Shown: positions 45,057 to 60,350 of the stretch, piece by piece
How positions within the stretch are numbered: position 1 is the first letter of the stretch
How the letters are laid out: each line of letters starts with the position of its first letter
Source of the DNA: Amyelois transitella
Lineage: Eukaryota > Arthropoda > Insecta > Lepidoptera > Pyralidae
NCBI RefSeq assembly: GCF_032362555.1
Contig: NC_083515.1
Span: 2,887,001 to 2,951,000 of the forward strand
Length of the DNA stretch: 64,000 nucleotides
Direction of reading: 5' to 3'
Translations under genes and position numbers: made by a program
The notes under the pieces: model-generated
Seen by the model: the letters and a program-made list of their open reading frames with translations, nothing else
Told to the model about the DNA's origin: nothing
The model's database searches: none

Positions 45057-48000
45057 TTTTAAACTCTACTCAAACGGAATAATAAACGTAAACAAAGATA
45101 TTATTTTTTGACGCAGGCGCAGGGGACCGCACACTGGCAGCGCCCACTTACGACTAAACTCATTCATTTGAGATTTGTATGACAGAATAGAAAGGCGTGT
45201 ATCAGTCACAGACAGGTAACTTGCAATCAATTAATTGCCAACTTCAAGTCATACAATTATGTAACTAACGTGATAGTTCTTAGTTACCTATAAGAAGTAT
45301 GTATATATATATTTATTCTACTTGAAAGTTGTTCACATTTCTCAATAATTAACTTTTAATTCCACCAGCCGTTTGACTGTTACAGCAAATGACATCAAAT
45401 CTAAAAAAAAAAATATTTCTCAGAAAATATCTGTATCATCTTTATAAGGCATGTTCTTTAAAGATTACATGTAGTAAAGGACAATGGTAGAATAAAATAC
45501 ACAAGGTACTTACACAGGCGATGCTTATATCCAAGGAAATCAAACTATGAGTGTCTGGAAATGATTCAACAAGCGCCAGCACACACTATTGAGGTTCAGA
45601 CTAATTACTGAAGACTTTTTTTTTGTTCTAGTCTAGTTCGTGGCTATATTCCATATTCTATTTTATACATTCCACTAGCGACCCGCTCTGGCTTCGCACG
45701 GGTAGTATTTATACATATAAATTTCCTCTTAAATCATACATATATACATATTATTACGTCTATATCCCTTGCGGGGTAAATAGAACCAAGTCTTAAAAGA
45801 GCTGAAAGGCCACGTTCAGTTGTTTGGCTTAGTGATAGAATTGAGATTCAAATAGTAACAGGTTGCTAGCCCATTGCCTAAAGCCAAGTTTATAAGCGAA
45901 TGCCTTATTCCTCTTAAATCACTCTTATTTATCTATTAAAAAACTGCAACAAAATCCGTTGTGTAGTTTAGAAGATCTAAGCATACATACAAACATAGGG
46001 ACAGACGCAGGATGCGACCTTACTTTAAACTATGTAGAGAAACCTAATTAGATTTAACTTTTTAATAAAGTATGTTTTAACTAAATATAACAATTATTTA
46101 TGAGATGGTTAAATAAATCAAACGCACTTTTGAACAGTTAATATAAATATATTTTGAATTATTCAGAGGCTTTACAATATTTGGAAGAATGGCCGAACTT
46201 TATAATTAGTCATGTTTACGACACACAGCTTACTCAATGGTTTTTGTATAAAAAATAATATAATACAATGTTACGAAAGCGTGACATCATAATCTAAAGT
46301 GGGATATTAAAATTTTCACTGAACCAAGTTCGCACGAAAGTATACAAAAGGACAATAAGTAAAGAGACTGAAAACTTTTTTACTATAAGTATAGTACAAA
46401 TTATACCATAAAACCTCATGTTTTATGAAGACTGTCTGGTCACTTTTATCTAAGAAGGTACTTATTTATACTAGAACAATATACCACAACAAAGAAAAAA
46501 CTAAATGTACCTACTTAACTGTACTTTTAAAGGTTCTTTCATCATTAGAATCTAAAAGTAATTAAACCTATTTTAAAATTAATTTGTATCCTTACAACTT
46601 TATAGTTTAGGATATAATAATGTTAATTTCCATCGCAATCTTTATTTAGGATTATGGAAAATCTTGCCCAAATCGAGTTTTATACACATTTTGTATACTT
46701 CCCGTGTGACCAAGGTTCAACAGCGCTACATACAGGTAACATCAATACATATTGCGTTATACATACACAAATGATTATGATACAAAGGACGCTGTTATTC
46801 ACACGCTAACATATCCGAGTGTTAAGAAATTGAGTAAGATAGAAATATATCATAAATTTCGATATCTGTTGTTTTGTTACAATTATTGTAAAATTGTCTA
46901 TGGCTTCCAGTCGGGAGCCAATAAGTTATCCTCAGGCGCGCCCTCAATATTTTATATAACGGTGAGAAGCATGTTTCTTATTATCTGTTATCGCGAACGA
47001 CATACGTCGAAACAAATTGCTAGTTTTTAACAAATAGAGCATACTGTCTCACTTCAATATGATAGTGAGAATGGACTGGTTGAAGGCCTTTCCACCCTAA
47101 ATGTATATCTGAAAGTTATGTAGTCCATTGTCAGCGCGTGATCATATAAGCCGCTTAAATACATCGTTACAGGTAGGTACTTATACATTAGGAATAAAAG
47201 AATCAATGAAAATAAAAGGAATATTAATTTTATTAATTTAACACTAACAAGTCCATTTCAACTTATCGAGAAATGCGAAGCTTCCCTATTATGGATTCAT
47301 ATAAAATGCACACCAAATTAAATGGCGTTAGTTATATTTTAGTTAATACTAAATTACCGTTATTTACATGCTGATTCTTCTAAATATATTTGCATCTGAA
47401 CAATACATACATTAAAATCTTACGGCTATTGTTTTGTGCAATTGTTGGTGCTTTACTAATTTTACACATTTTTACGGTCCCAGTAGGGTACAAACGTCAT
47501 ATATTTCCACGATGATAAAAAATTTAACAAGCCTTAACCCTTAAAAGTGTGAATACAGATGACATTGAAAATACTGTCGTTATCTCTGTTCTAAAACTAA
47601 TGTAGCATGGGTACATACATAATTTTTGTAGTGAAGTAACCGAATACAAATAATGTGAAGTGACAATAAAAAAAAATACAAAATAAAATTCTTCATCGCA
47701 TAAAGACTTTACTATAGAATAGCAAGCAGTAACAATTGCACACATCTTAAACACAAACTTACGTGTACTATTCCATCTTACAATAACATTTATATTTTAG
47801 GAGTGGATTTAGACAGTAATTAACTTAGTGCCATTTTAATAAAAATTGTATGACCTTAGAAATTGGCTAGCATAGTGTAGAAAGAGGCCCCCGCAAGGCA
47901 GTCAATTAAAGCCTAAACCCGTTATCACATTTTCAGCAGAAAAGTGCCCTCTCCTAATAAAACTAAATGGCGATACATACAGGGAGCGGGTGCTACGGAT

Positions 48001-50892
48001 ATTGAAGTCCTAGTATATTTATGTAAGATAACACACGAGACACATGATTTTTAACTAACGACCGCATGGCATTTATTTATAGATAGATAAAAAAAACTCT
48101 CCTTCCAACATTTCAAACAGAAACAAAATCCGTCCTCAACTTTTCGAGATTAGTGATTTATACCCACTTTTCGTTCGTTTGCGTTATCGTTGGCTGGCAG
48201 GCAGTTACTCATTTTTTTAGAATATGTAGCTTAATTTTTTTACCAGAGAAAGATCAATAAAGAAAATAATTTTTGTCTTTAATTTTTAGAAGTTATTGTT
48301 AGTTTTGTAGATATCTGTGTGTTTTCATAAATATGTACAAATAGAAGGGTACCAAGTGTAATAGGTATCTATTCAAGAACGTTGACAAGCCGTATGTGTT
48401 CTTTATCTTTTGTTTAACTTCACAGTTAGAGAAAGAATGTAGTGAACAACATATATCTTGTCAACATCAATAATCCCGATGAACCTGCTCCCTATTCGTA
48501 TTGCTCTTACACTACGTTTTTGAAGCATAGCAAATGTTAAAATAATTATTCATACACAAAGCAAGATTACACGTTAAAATTCCATGTTAAAAAGATACAA
48601 ATTTGGCAACCGATCAAACCGCCAGTTAAATCTAGATTATTGACTGAAAATCATCTTCTACCACTACTTCTATAGCATATGTGGTAGAAATCGAATATTG
48701 ATTTCATTATAAAAAATATCTAAACGTTTCTATACTTCAAAATAGTAGGTACAAAATTCTAAAGTCTCAAGCAGATGACGAGTGTAAACATCTGCTTGCT
48801 TCATTTATTTAAAATACGCTGTAAATTGTGCGATCGTGATAAATTTCATCGAATTAATTCCGATTGTAAATCGATTACTGAAAATGGATTACCGAGGTCC
48901 ATTCGATTGGGGAATCGAATAAAAGTAAAGCGTGTCTGCTGCGTAAAAACTAACTCTACCAGTTAGGTACAAGTATTCATATTTCGTTTTTTTTTGCATG
49001 GTGTGTTATGTGTGCGTGGGGACAATCATATTATTTTAACAATACATTAAGTATTTATTATCTCACACATAAAACTCCGCACATCTATGAATCGAAACAT
49101 TAATGTTGACACCTCACACGTAGACATTTAATCGTTAGTTAAATCGAACCTAAATCGATTAATCGACTGGTTTCTAAATTACAGCTTATCCTCCACGATA
49201 TGTATCTAACGTATTGGCATTTGCGCGCACGCATTATAAAAAAAAGAAAATCAATAATGACCGTAACAAGTTATACATAGTAAATACAATAAACGCATTT
49301 TTAAACAAATTCGAACATAGACAGAACTGTTTAGTGATATTTATTGACTTATCGATTTAAAATAAAATTTTACAATATTACATTTTTAACATCTATTACT
49401 TTGAAAGGCTATGAATACGAAGCGTAGACCTGCCGCTTTCTTAATATATACTGTACTTATCGACAATTACATTGAAATACAACAATTGGGAACGAAATAA
49501 GCAATAATAAATCGAAAAATATAATCTCTGTCTAACACAAATTTCAACAATTCCATTTTAAAAACCACTTTCATTTCAAATCGATTAAAAACAAAATTTG
49601 TACCGAACGCAAAGGTTTATTTTAGCAACAAGGAATGTAACATTAATTGTAAGAGAAAAGATCGCATAAAGGGAAGCACCCAAATGAGTTAAACTCGGAT
49701 AAAAAATACACAACTGACAGTTGTCTCAATATTCATAAATATTTTGTGATATTTATTACAAGTACTTACTTGCTTGACACCACACCCTTCGTTAGAAAAA
49801 TGTATAATATTGCTTATATAAATGTCTCATATGCAAAACTATTATAATTTGATGTTTAAACATTTTGCATTTATAGACATTTATGATAATTTTTATAGAT
49901 TGTGCGCGATTATTCCTCTCGATATCACTACATACCTAGATTTAAGACCTAATTCTAAACAACTTAGATGTCGAGCAAGCAAGTAAACCATTTACAATCC
50001 CATCTATAAAAAAGTTATGGCTGTATGCTCCGATACACTTTTGCCTTAAAAACAACAACGCACCATAGACAACTGTCAGCGATTACAGATTATATAAAAA
50101 GCGATTACATTACGGAGCTCACTCACACCGACCCACGTTACAATAATGCGTATAACAGTAAAATTTAACAGCTATGTATGCATTCTGTTGCAGTCCATTT
50201 TAACAGCACTATGGCCCCGTGATGGGGACTGGTGTTCGGTGCTCTGTTTTGAAAAGCTTATGCTGAATTACACTGGCTTCTCGTAGTGCAGCTACACTAT
50301 CTGGAAAGAAAGTATAAATACGAATGTTACTAACTACTTCTAACTACTAATAGGAAGTTCTAGAACTACTAATAGGTAGTTCTAATGTAACATACCAACT
50401 AAAGTTACAGTGTATCTTCAGCAGTGGGCTTTGTCAAAAAGTCGAACACTTTTCAAATTATTTTTGATTTACTTTCCCTTGACACTTTAACTTACCGTCT
50501 ACCCACTACTTCACTTACCAACGTAAAATTATTTTAAAAAATCGTATTTATAACTGAAAAATTAACATTATTATGATGGAACATTACTTTCCATGAAAAA
50601 TTAATAGGCATAAGAAAACTTAAGAGTTATGCTAATTATCTTTGGTTTCTGCAACTCCCTCTCATCATAGCTTTTTCCATCTCATTGAGCGGAACACCTG
50701 AACATGTCTCTCATTATTTCGAGTTCAACCCGCTTAAAGTAAAACATACCAAGAAAATACAACTCGAACTGTCTTTAGGTCAAATCCAAAACACTGCTTC
50801 CGCTCCAACCTCGCCGAATACTGTCTTTACAAGAACTATTTCATTACAGTATATAACAATAAGACATACCAAGTTGGCAGTTAGCGCCTCCA
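45057..50892. other. AT-rich interval between DPYD and Rac1, no gene seen
   Basis: This may contain the DPYD promoter (near 45.06-45.2 kb) and the Rac1 3' UTR. Many TTTATT (AATAAA on minus) occur. A candidate spliced 3' UTR piece lies near 50220-50300 (minus-strand acceptor CTTTCCAG before ATAGTGTAGC), but nothing proves it. Short ORFs here lack family features. Confidence 0.45.
45675..45960. repeat. RTE fragment with nested short element
   Basis: CTAGCGACCCGCTCTGGCTT CG starts an RTE-type tail at 45675. An antisense (ATGT)n-family copy (45735-45905: ACGTCTATATCCCTTGCGGG .. TAGCCCATTGCC) interrupts it. Confidence 0.7.
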
Positions 50893-53324
<2,432 letters not shown>

Positions 53325-53351
53325 CTAAGATGTAGAGGTTCCATCTCATTA

Positions 53352-53545
53352 ATCATTTATATAATCACGTCTTTATCCCTTGCGGGGTAGACAGAGCTAG
53401 CAGTCTTGACAGACTGATAGGCCACGTTCAGCTGTTAGGCTCAATGATATAATTGAGATTCAAATAGTGGCAGGTTGCTAGCCAATCGCCTAAAAGAATA
53501 ATTCCAAGTTTATAAGCATATCCCTTTGTCGCCTTTTACGACATC
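53352..53545 (-). repeat. (ATGT)n-tailed short element, 5' truncated
   Basis: AATCACGTCTTTATCCCTTG .. GTCGCCTTTTACGACATCCA; antisense on the plus strand, in the region upstream of Rac1 exon 2. Confidence 0.8.
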
Positions 53546-53811
53546 CATGGAAAGATGTATAGGTAGTAAATATCGCATCACCAGCACAGCACTACAATCA
53601 TTAATTTTTATTGGTCGATTGTTTAAAGTTTGAATCCGAATACAATGCTCTTTTATTGTGAATTATCAAATAAACGAAATTTGATAATATTTTACTAATT
53701 TTTTTCGATACGAGTATCAAAATAACTTTAAGATTGCCTAATTTTTAAACCCTTTCAAAACTAAAGCTACATAGTGAAATAGACTCTAATTTAAACCAAG
53801 ATTTATAGTAC

Positions 53812-55128
53812 AAGATCCGGCTGCAAAATCACTACGTTCATCGCGTAGTTAATCAAACTCACATTTTAACATACATTTATGAATAGGATAATACATAGAT
53901 AATTGGGTGCCAGTCAATAAGTGGCCGCAAGTAATTTTAATTAAATTAATGTTAATTAATTTTCTAAAAAAAATTTCGTTCACTTGTTTTTTAAATAAAA
54001 TATCATCCACATCATAGAAATGTATGTAAAGAATTCGAAAATCAATGGGTGCCGTTACACACTCGGCCGCAACTACTACGCAGCCAGGTGTAAACAGGTA
54101 ATATTTTGGTCTATTTATACGTTCATGTCGTACACGCATGTTTTTTATATCAAATTAAAGCTAATTTTTTTTTTAATATGATGATATATCGCTGCCTGTG
54201 AATAAATGGCCGCAAATTAGGGTTGCTAGCTGTTAAAAACTCGAGGTATCCGAGATAAAGTGAAAGAGAGTTAGCGCGTAACGCCACTTCTTAGACAAGG
54301 ATGGCGAGTACCAGCTGTGCGAGTATTTGAAGCCATTGCGCACACGTATAGATAGGGTTCTCAACAGTCATCTTTTTTGTAAAAAAAATAAAACATACTC
54401 AAAATTCTATTCTTTATAAGTACGCTTTTTTCATTTTTACTTGATCAATAAACAATTTTTTATTATGAAATAAATATTTTCTTATTTTCAATTTTTTTTT
54501 GCAGAATATTAATTACTTAATTATAATTTTGGAGTAAATGTAAAGTCATTCGTATTACTGTTTGCATCGCTGGCTGAGAACCCAATCTATTGACGCGTGC
54601 GCAATGGCTTCAAATACTCGCACAGCTGGTACTCGCCATCCTTGTCTAAGAAGTGGCGTTACGCGCTAACTCTCTTTCACTTTATCTCGGATACCTCGAG
54701 TTTTTAACAGCTAGCAACCCTAATTTGCGGCCATTTATTCACAGGCAGCGATATATCATCATATTAAAAAAAAAATTAGCTTTAATTTGATATAAAAAAC
54801 ATGCGTGTACGACATGAACGTATAAATAGACCAAAATATTACCTGTTTAAACCTGGCTGCGTAGTAGTTGCGGCCGAGTGTGTAACGGCACCCATTGATT
54901 TTCGAATTCTTTACATACATTTCTATGATGTGGATGATATTTTATTTAAAAAACAAGTGAACGAAATTTTTTTTGGAAAATTAATTAACATTAATTTAAT
55001 TAAAATTACTTGCGGCCACTTATTGACTGGCACCCTATTATCTATGTATTATCCTATTCATAAATGTATGTTAAAATGTGAGTTTGATTAACTACGCGAT
55101 GAACGTAGTGATTTTGCAGCCGGATCTT
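53812..55128. mobile_element. Foldback (long inverted repeat) element
   Basis: Two arms, 53812-54370 and about 54572-55128, are reverse complements with very few differences over about 557 bp and enclose about 200 bp of AT-rich spacer. Outer ends are AAGATCCGGC / GCCGGATCTT. Each arm contains the same 96-codon open frame (53849-54139 minus, 54801-55091 plus), with three residue differences; it resembles no protein I know. No target-site duplication is clear. It is probably a foldback or hairpin-type non-autonomous DNA element. If Rac1 exon 1 is upstream, it sits in Rac1 intron 1. Confidence 0.92.
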
Positions 55129-56884
55129 AGACTATTATATGTAGGAGACAATGGAAAACTACTAACAGTTATCTGTCAATGATTCCATCTCTGTTTTATC
55201 GCTGTCATTGTAATAAAACCTCCGGTTTACGACTTGAGTATTTCTTTATACCAGCCGAGATTTGGCTTTACAGCCATAGTGAAGTGTCTCATGATCATGA
55301 TGATAATGTGACTAAAAATTATTGTTTCCACAACAAGTTTAGAGGCTTTCACGTTGTTACATCCATAAAATGTCTTAACACTGCTTAAGAATCTCAACTA
55401 TTATTAAAAATGCGAAAGTAAGTTTGTTTGTTAGCACTTCACGCATTTCCTACTGAACAGACTTTCATCCCTGTAAAACCTATAATTCCCGATTTCTTAT
55501 GTGTTCGAAAAACCGGAATTCTTTTGTGGGTTGCGCTAAATTCGCGCGGTAAAAACCTGTATTCTTTTGTAGGTAACACTAAAATTGCGCGGGCGAAGTT
55601 ATAATAGCCTGTTTCCTATAATTGCTTAGAAGAGAAAAAGCTACCTTCTTATTTTATGGGGGTTATCAATCTAGTAAATATCCATATAATAAAAGTATAC
55701 CTTAATAACTTTGGACTTTTAATATTTACTAGAGAATCCAGCGACACAATATTGTACTCGTATTTCCAGGCACGTCTGGAGGTCAGAGTGCAATTTAAAT
55801 CGGTCGAGTTTTATTGCGATGTATTCAACCCTCGTAGTGCGAGTACGGCATCCTGTCAGCACTTATTAGGGCTGTCATTTAGGACTATTACATAAAAAGA
55901 AAATTGATTTTAACAAATAAACTTTAAAATTATATACTAATTTTATTGATATTTGGCACCGAGACAAATGTAACACATCAAGAGTAACATTTGTTGTTTT
56001 TTTGGAAATTCTTTTAGGAGGATACAATTAGAATGAAACAACCATTTTACGGTATATTTGCAACTTAAGATACTCTTAGATATATAATAAGATAAATATT
56101 TTTGTAAGTAACACGTAAATTATACGGTGAAATTTAAAGTAATATCGTAAAAACGGCTAAATAACGTTATTTCCTCAGAGAAATGACGGTCTCGCTTCTC
56201 TTTTATGATTATGAGTAATTTAAACTCGAAGATACTAAAGGTAAAATTTGCGCTCGGGGTAAGTTAATTTGCTATTAAAGTATATGCTGGGTTAAATGAC
56301 AATTAAAACATCATCATTTATTCTTTGTCATGTGTGTAGACAATTTACTTTTAAACAATAGTTATCTATCCGATCTCTGTTTCCGATAATGTTATTGCGG
56401 CGAGGTTAAAGTTACAATTAAATGTTACCACCAATATATGGGAATATTGTACTCATATTTTTCTGATACCACACTATAGATGGAAATTAAACCTAATTTT
56501 GTTGTAATTAATTCAGTAATATTAAATGTACTTCCAAATTCCATCACACACTGCGACACAAATTACTTCATTGACAAATGATACTGATTTCTAATGATTC
56601 TATTGATAATAAATAGAATTCGTTGATGATGATGTGGCAACCCTTTAACAGCACTGCACATCGCGGCAAGTAACCGAACGTAGTGAAGGATCAGTCAGTG
56701 AATGCCCCCGAGTCGGTGCGTGCGTTCGTCTTCGGATACGTAGAACAAAAAAAGTATTCTACTTAACTACTATTTTATTTTTATTTAAGTAAGTACCTAC
56801 TCTTAAATAATACGTGGCCTTTCAGCCTTCTTCTTCGCGAATTCTCCAAAAGCGAGAATTCTGATTTTGAACTTTCGCGTTGCA
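55129..56884. other. Repeat-derived and AT-rich DNA, no gene seen
   Basis: 55405-55600 has RTE-tail phrases (AAAATGCGAAAGTAAGTTTG, GCGCGGGCGAAGTTAT). The open frame at 55179-55388 and other small ones show no recognisable domain. Confidence 0.45.
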
Positions 56885-57075
56885 CAATTTATAAATAATA
56901 CAGGTATTAATCGTGCCCATAACGAACCTTATATCCGTGGTCACCAAGCGACGCTCGGTATCATTGTAACATGACTCGAAACGTCCGAGACAAATAAAGT
57001 ACGTTACAGTTGGTTCTGTCTACCCGATAATGGATAAAGACGTGATGTCTACATCTACACGTGTACATACATGTA
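56885..57075. repeat. MITE-like element copy plus short-element end
   Basis: ATACAGGTATTAATCGTGCC to CGAAACGTCCGAGACAAATA is related to 17395-17570 and 42120-42235. A fragment of the (ATGT)n family follows (GTTCTGTCTACCCGATAATG, GACGTGATG, TGTATATG). Confidence 0.6.
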
Positions 57076-57519
57076 TATGTATGTAAAATTATAAGAATTA
57101 CTGAATTGCATAAGCATACAAGGTTTATAAAAGAAAATGAGGCAGAAGATAAAGATGGAGGATGAAGTAGAAGATATTCATTACACTTGACTTGGTATAA
57201 ATAAACTATAGGATAGGTAGGTATATATATTATTAGACCACAAGATCCTATCGTTCAAACCCAACCATAAGTATAGAGATTGAGTGCTCAGTCATATCGT
57301 GACTGAGTCATCGTCTAACCGTGACTCAGGAGGTCAAGGAAGTGTAAATATTATGCTTTAATCGAAAACAATCGCTGTCGCGATTTACTCATCGATCATT
57401 CGAATAAAACTGTTCTTTGTTTTGTTTCTTGGATCTTGGATTACAAAAAAGCAACGGCAATTTTACTTCTTCTTCATTTAAAATTCTAGATAATTGTCTA
57501 TTAACTGTTGCTGTATGGT

Positions 57520-57690
57520 ATCCGTTACCAATTTAAAAATAAGGACATCGCCATCTCTTTCCCATGGATCATAAATCATGGAGTCATAAAAGGCAACTAA
57601 GGGATAAGCTTATAAACTTGGAAAATTGAACGTGGCCTATTGATCTTTTCGAGACTGTTGGCTCCGTCAAGCCCGCAATGATGTAGTCCA
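57520..57690 (+). repeat. Degraded (ATGT)n-tailed short element
   Basis: CCATCTCTTTCCCATGGATC .. AAAGGCAACTAAGGGATAAG .. GAGACTGTTGGCTCCGTC; no intact ends. Confidence 0.6.
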
Positions 57691-58185
57691 AATTTATGTG
57701 TAAAAGTAAATTCTTAACTTTCAAAGGCTGTTTTCTTTCTGACACAACATGATATTTATCAAATAAAAAATTCGTTTTTCAACAAGATCATAGGGAATTG
57801 TTACCAAGTCCTTAAGGTTCAATGGAATTTGCTGAAGAAGGACTGAAATGGCTTTCCAGTCTACCCTAAGGAGAAGTAATGTAACTAATAATCTTTATCA
57901 TTATCACCTCAACCGCGACATGTACATTTCAGGACATTGGCCCCAAAAATCTTACCCCCTAGAACGGTTAAAAAAAAAACAAGCAATTTACCTACAACTT
58001 TTCAATGCAATTGAAACTGTAAATCGGATGATTCACCGAGCTTAACCTCTTACTAACCATAACGTGCCATGACCGCTAGTTATATATGATATTAGGGCTA
58101 GCTTCGTCATCCACTTAGCACTGAAGGTTGCTCCACACTTAACTATGCAGGAAAAATCAAGAATCAATATTAGTATGTATATATC

Positions 58186-58455
58186 GTGCCGTGTGGTTTC
58201 CCGGCACCAATACAAAAAAGAATAGGACCACTACATCTTTTTCCCATGGATGTCGTAAAAGGCGATTAAGGGATAGGCTTACAAACTTGAGATTCTCTTT
58301 TAGGCGATGGGCTAGCAACCTGTCACAATTTGAATCTCAATTCTATCATTATGCCAAATAGCTGAACGTGGCCATCCAGTCTTTTTAAGACTCTCTCTCT
58401 CTTTGAAGGCTCTGTCTACCCCGCAAGGGATATAGACGTGACCATATGTAATGTA
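58186..58455 (+). repeat. (ATGT)n-tailed short element, full length
   Basis: From GTGCCGTGTGGTTTCCCGGC to GACGTGACCATATGTAATG, with a small CTCTCTCT expansion inside near 58393. Confidence 0.9.
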
Positions 58456-58704
58456 ATGTATGATGTATAATTATACATCTTATTGTGCATACACCTTTTT
58501 TTTTCTTTTCATGGTGCATGCACCTCTTTGTGGGAATTTGGATCAAATCGTCAGTCGTCGTCACACGTCGCAATGCTTTAATGAAATTCTTTGTACTAGA
58601 TCTATCTTGCATTGCATTCGTTGTTAGAGCGCCGTCTATACCTAGTGTTACCATAAACTTTCTGCAGTGAATGACTCCGTTTTATTACATAGATATGAGA
58701 TCAA

Positions 58705-58873
58705 TGCCGTGTGGTTCCAGGCACCAATACAAAAAAGAATAGGTCCACTCCATCTCTTTACCATTGATGTCGTTAAAGGCGACAAAGGGAAAAGCTTATA
58801 AAATTGCGATACATTTTTAGGCGATGGGCTAGCAACCTGTCGCTTTTTGAATCTCAATTCTATCATTAAACAT
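58705..58873 (+). repeat. (ATGT)n-tailed short element, 3' truncated
   Basis: TGCCGTGTGGTTCCAGGCAC .. GGCTAGCAACCTGTCGC .. TCTATCATTAA, then the homology stops. It is the last copy before the DIRS element. Confidence 0.85.
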
Positions 58874-58879
58874 CTTGAC

Positions 58880-59495
58880 CGTTATTCGAAGCCTAATAAT
58901 AAAGTATGAGAGTTGCCATCGCTTCCTTCCGTTTCCTATCCCTTTCTTACTTTGTTTAGCTGTCTCTTTCGCACTATCCACCACCACCAGCAGCAAGCGC
59001 CCCTAGTTTTGCGCGCTTTGATTTTCTCATTGACGTCGTTGTTTCTGACCCGTTAACACGTGCCTGGAAACCTGTGCTATATTTGGTTGGTTATACTTTT
59101 TGTTCATAGACGTACTTATTTACTTCATTACTTCATATTTTTAAAGTAAAAAAAAAAAAAAAAAAAAAAAATCAGGTATGTGTATCCCTTTTTGTTAATA
59201 GCTTTAGCAAAATTATTATTTTGAAGGTAGATTAATAAAACCTTTTAAAAACGATTAAAAAAGTGTATTTGGATGGTCGATTGTTTTTGAACTAAAGGTT
59301 TAGTCGCCTTTTACGACATCCAGTTTTTAAACTGGGAAGCCTACTGACGTAGTGCTACCCCACATAAATTAAAAGTTAAAATTATTTTAGACAATTGATT
59401 TAAGTGCCAGTTAAGTCTTGTTTTTTTTAGAAAAATAATTAAAGTTTATTAATAAAGTATTGATTCTGTCTCTTATATGCATTTTAGTTTAAAAT
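58880..59495 (+). other. Presumed 5' region of the DIRS-type element
   Basis: The stretch includes a run of 24 A (59148-59171) and then TTAGTCGCCTTTTACGACAT CC at about 59300, a motif it shares with the short-element family. The exact left end of the retrotransposon cannot be set. The part before the poly-A could be a separate retrotransposed piece. Confidence 0.4.
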
Positions 59496-60350
59496 ATGAG
59501 TGAATTAAATGGAGAAGTGCCGGAAGATACAAATCGTGTTGATAAACCCAAGCGATCGAGAAAAAGAAAGCGGTATGAGAGTTCGAGTTCTAGCAGCTCT
59601 AGTTCGAGTAGCAGCAGCTCGGGAGGCGCAAGCAGGAGGAGTACACGTAAGCGTTTTCGTAATTCTGATCATAAGTTAGATAAATTAATTGCTGAAGTGG
59701 CCGGTATTAAAAACCGGTTAGATTCAAATAGATATGACTCTGTCTATCAAGATAACAATGACTACGACTTGCGTGACTTTTTGGGTTGGGCTAAAGAAAA
59801 TTCAAATCCATCTTACGATGACATATTTTTAAAAATCCAGGACATTTTTGTGACTGGTAATTTTTCGAAAATAAGTAACGATGCTCTTCAGATGGTCTGC
59901 GGTCATAGAGCAGAAATTATTCAACAGCGTAGGGAAACTATTTTGGCGTCTGTTAAGGACCCTCTTCATAAAACCCTCTTAAGGAAAATACCGCCATCGT
60001 GCAACACGCTTTTTGAGAACGAAAAATTTACTTCTGTCCTGGAAAAAGCCGGCGGAGTTCGTAAGGTTTTTTGGACCCGTGAAAAGGATCGCGTTTTTGC
60101 AACGCAACCCGATCCATCCTCGTCTGCTCAACGGAATTCTTCTGCACAGACATCTAAAAAGATTGACAACAAGAGTCATTTTCATTCTCATCCGTCTAAA
60201 GCTGGTGGCAGCAGTAATTATGGACAAAAGACATTTCGTGGTCGAGGCGGTAAGCATACAAACTACCGTCGAGAAAATGAAAACCGCACACGGAAGTACT
60301 CTCCCTCGTCCCACCGGGACAGGCGAGGTCGTAAGACAGGAAGTCGTTGA
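59496..60350 (+). CDS. DIRS-type retrotransposon gag-like protein
   Basis: A 284-aa frame. The N-terminus is basic (KPKRSRKRKRYE), followed by a run of about 17 serines and a charged helix region. The C-terminal 80 residues are rich in Arg, Gly, Ser and His, as expected of a nucleic-acid-binding Gag. No zinc knuckle is seen. Its position just before the RT frame, which starts inside it in another frame, fits ORF1 of DIRS elements. The frame is intact. Confidence 0.75.
   Translation: MSELNGEVPEDTNRVDKPKRSRKRKRYESSSSSSSSSSSSSSGGASRRSTRKRFRNSDHKLDKLIAEVAGIKNRLDSNRYDSVYQDNNDYDLRDFLGWAKENSNPSYDDIFLKIQDIFVTGNFSKISNDALQMVCGHRAEIIQQRRETILASVKDPLHKTLLRKIPPSCNTLFENEKFTSVLEKAGGVRKVFWTREKDRVFATQPDPSSSAQRNSSAQTSKKIDNKSHFHSHPSKAGGSSNYGQKTFRGRGGKHTNYRRENENRTRKYSPSSHRDRRGRKTGSR

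Noticed and set aside
46752..47030. 92-codon plus-strand ORF in the DPYD-Rac1 interval
   Set aside because: Composition follows the AT-rich background and no motif is recognisable.
50220..50310. Extra Rac1 terminal exon on the minus strand
   Set aside because: An acceptor-like CTTTCCAG exists, but in phase 0 it gives only two codons before a stop. At best it is a 3' UTR exon.
53849..55091. Two 96-codon ORFs as duplicate genes
   Set aside because: They are mirror images in the arms of a foldback element, with no splice sites, promoter or known family. Coding remains possible but unsupported.
57848..58045. 65-codon plus-strand ORF
   Set aside because: No known domain, no splice context, and it lies among repeat fragments.
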